Below, in pieces: positions 11,884 through 12,183 of a DNA stretch of 12,183 nucleotides. The stretch covers positions 1 through 12,183 of the forward strand of contig CAUDEV010000036.1 of NCBI GenBank assembly GCA_958448685.1, given 5' to 3'. The DNA is from an uncultured Alphaproteobacteria bacterium. GTDB lineage: Bacteria > Pseudomonadota > Alphaproteobacteria > RUG11792. The notes below the pieces were generated by a model. It worked only from the letters and a program-made list of their open reading frames with translations, did not search any database and was not told the DNA's origin. Within the stretch, counting starts at the first letter, position 1. Each line of letters starts with the position of its first letter. A program made the position numbers and the translations under genes.

Positions 11884-12183
11884 TTAGATTTCATACCATT
11901 TTTTATCAATCATTAATCCGAAAATCATATCATATTTGCCTTCACATATAACATGATCTTTATATATTCTGTATCCATTTTCTAGAACATATTTAACAGG
12001 AAAGGGACATTCAAACATATCTAAGTCGGTGTTTTTTTCAGCTTCTTCTAATAAACATTCGGGAATAGCCATAATGACATGTCCTGTGTCTCCATCACAA
12101 TAGTAATAATTAAATTCTTCTAATTCTTTTGGCAAATTCAAATAATGGTCTTTTATTATTCCTCTTAATCCTTCATGGCTTCT
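11884..12183 (-). CDS. Unknown protein, 5' end beyond the window edge
   Basis: 99 residues are visible and the frame stays open to the last base of the window; a TTG at 12139-12141 is not a credible start because coding continues upstream (RSHEGLRGIIKDHYLNLPKE). The protein is acidic and aromatic (EEFNYYYCDGDTGHVIMAIPE, ending KYDMIFGLMIDKKWYEI), soluble-looking, and without a motif I recognise. It is convergent with the mob operon. A small dyad, AATTTCA/TGAAATT (11866-11884), overlaps its stop and the large dyad at 11833-11866 follows. If the window is a closed circle, an ATG at 16-18 or 7-9 would start it and the whole protein would be about 102-105 residues. Confidence 0.65.
   Translation of the reverse strand, partial: RSHEGLRGIIKDHYLNLPKELEEFNYYYCDGDTGHVIMAIPECLLEEAEKNTDLDMFECPFPVKYVLENGYRIYKDHVICEGKYDMIFGLMIDKKWYEI

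Overview
The window looks like part, or possibly all, of a small mobilizable low-GC plasmid (or a very similar element) from a Gram-positive gut-type Clostridia host, most likely Lachnospiraceae. Reasons: AT-rich sequence, strong AGGAGG-type ribosome binding sites, several near-perfect TTGACA-17-TATAAT promoters, a Rep_3 initiator next to iterons and a DnaA box, a MobP2-type relaxase, and two proteins that resemble the DUF5688 family, which I know mainly from Lachnospiraceae. No chromosomal housekeeping gene is visible.

Left part, minus strand (1-3870). A ribbon-helix-helix/coiled-coil protein (422-1183) lies under a consensus promoter with three direct repeats beside it; it is a candidate partition or regulatory protein. 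Next comes a frameshifted zinc-knuckle protein (1634-2298) just downstream of the replication initiator (2335-3090). The origin (about 3190-3460) has four iterons and a perfect DnaA box, and lies between rep and a plasmid ssb gene (3466-3867). Extra single iteron copies sit far from the origin, at 1451-1470 and 7822-7838.

Middle part, plus strand (3940-7700). A 154-bp-period tandem duplication and a large imperfect inverted repeat precede a gene set: a small unknown protein (4636-4923), a DUF5688-like protein, a RadC-like JAMM protein and a second DUF5688-like protein, the last three overlapping or nearly so. A Phd/YefM-RelE toxin-antitoxin pair follows, with its own operator-like inverted repeat and promoter.

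Right part (7700-12183). A 700-bp hairpin-rich non-coding tract, which is the best oriT candidate, leads into a mobilization operon: two small RHH-like accessory proteins and an 874-residue relaxase with about eight Sel1-like repeats. A convergent unknown gene runs off the right edge.

The most striking unexplained signal is an 18-bp palindrome, GGTGCTATAAATAGCACC. It occurs six times without a single change and always in the same orientation (4072, 4226, 7851, 9060, 11709, 11841). It punctuates the mobilization region and supplies the stop codons of the second accessory gene and of the relaxase. Together the genes give replication (Rep, SSB, iterons), maintenance (toxin-antitoxin, possible partition) and conjugative mobilization with a helper's transfer machinery, plus a DUF5688/JAMM cargo operon of unknown role.
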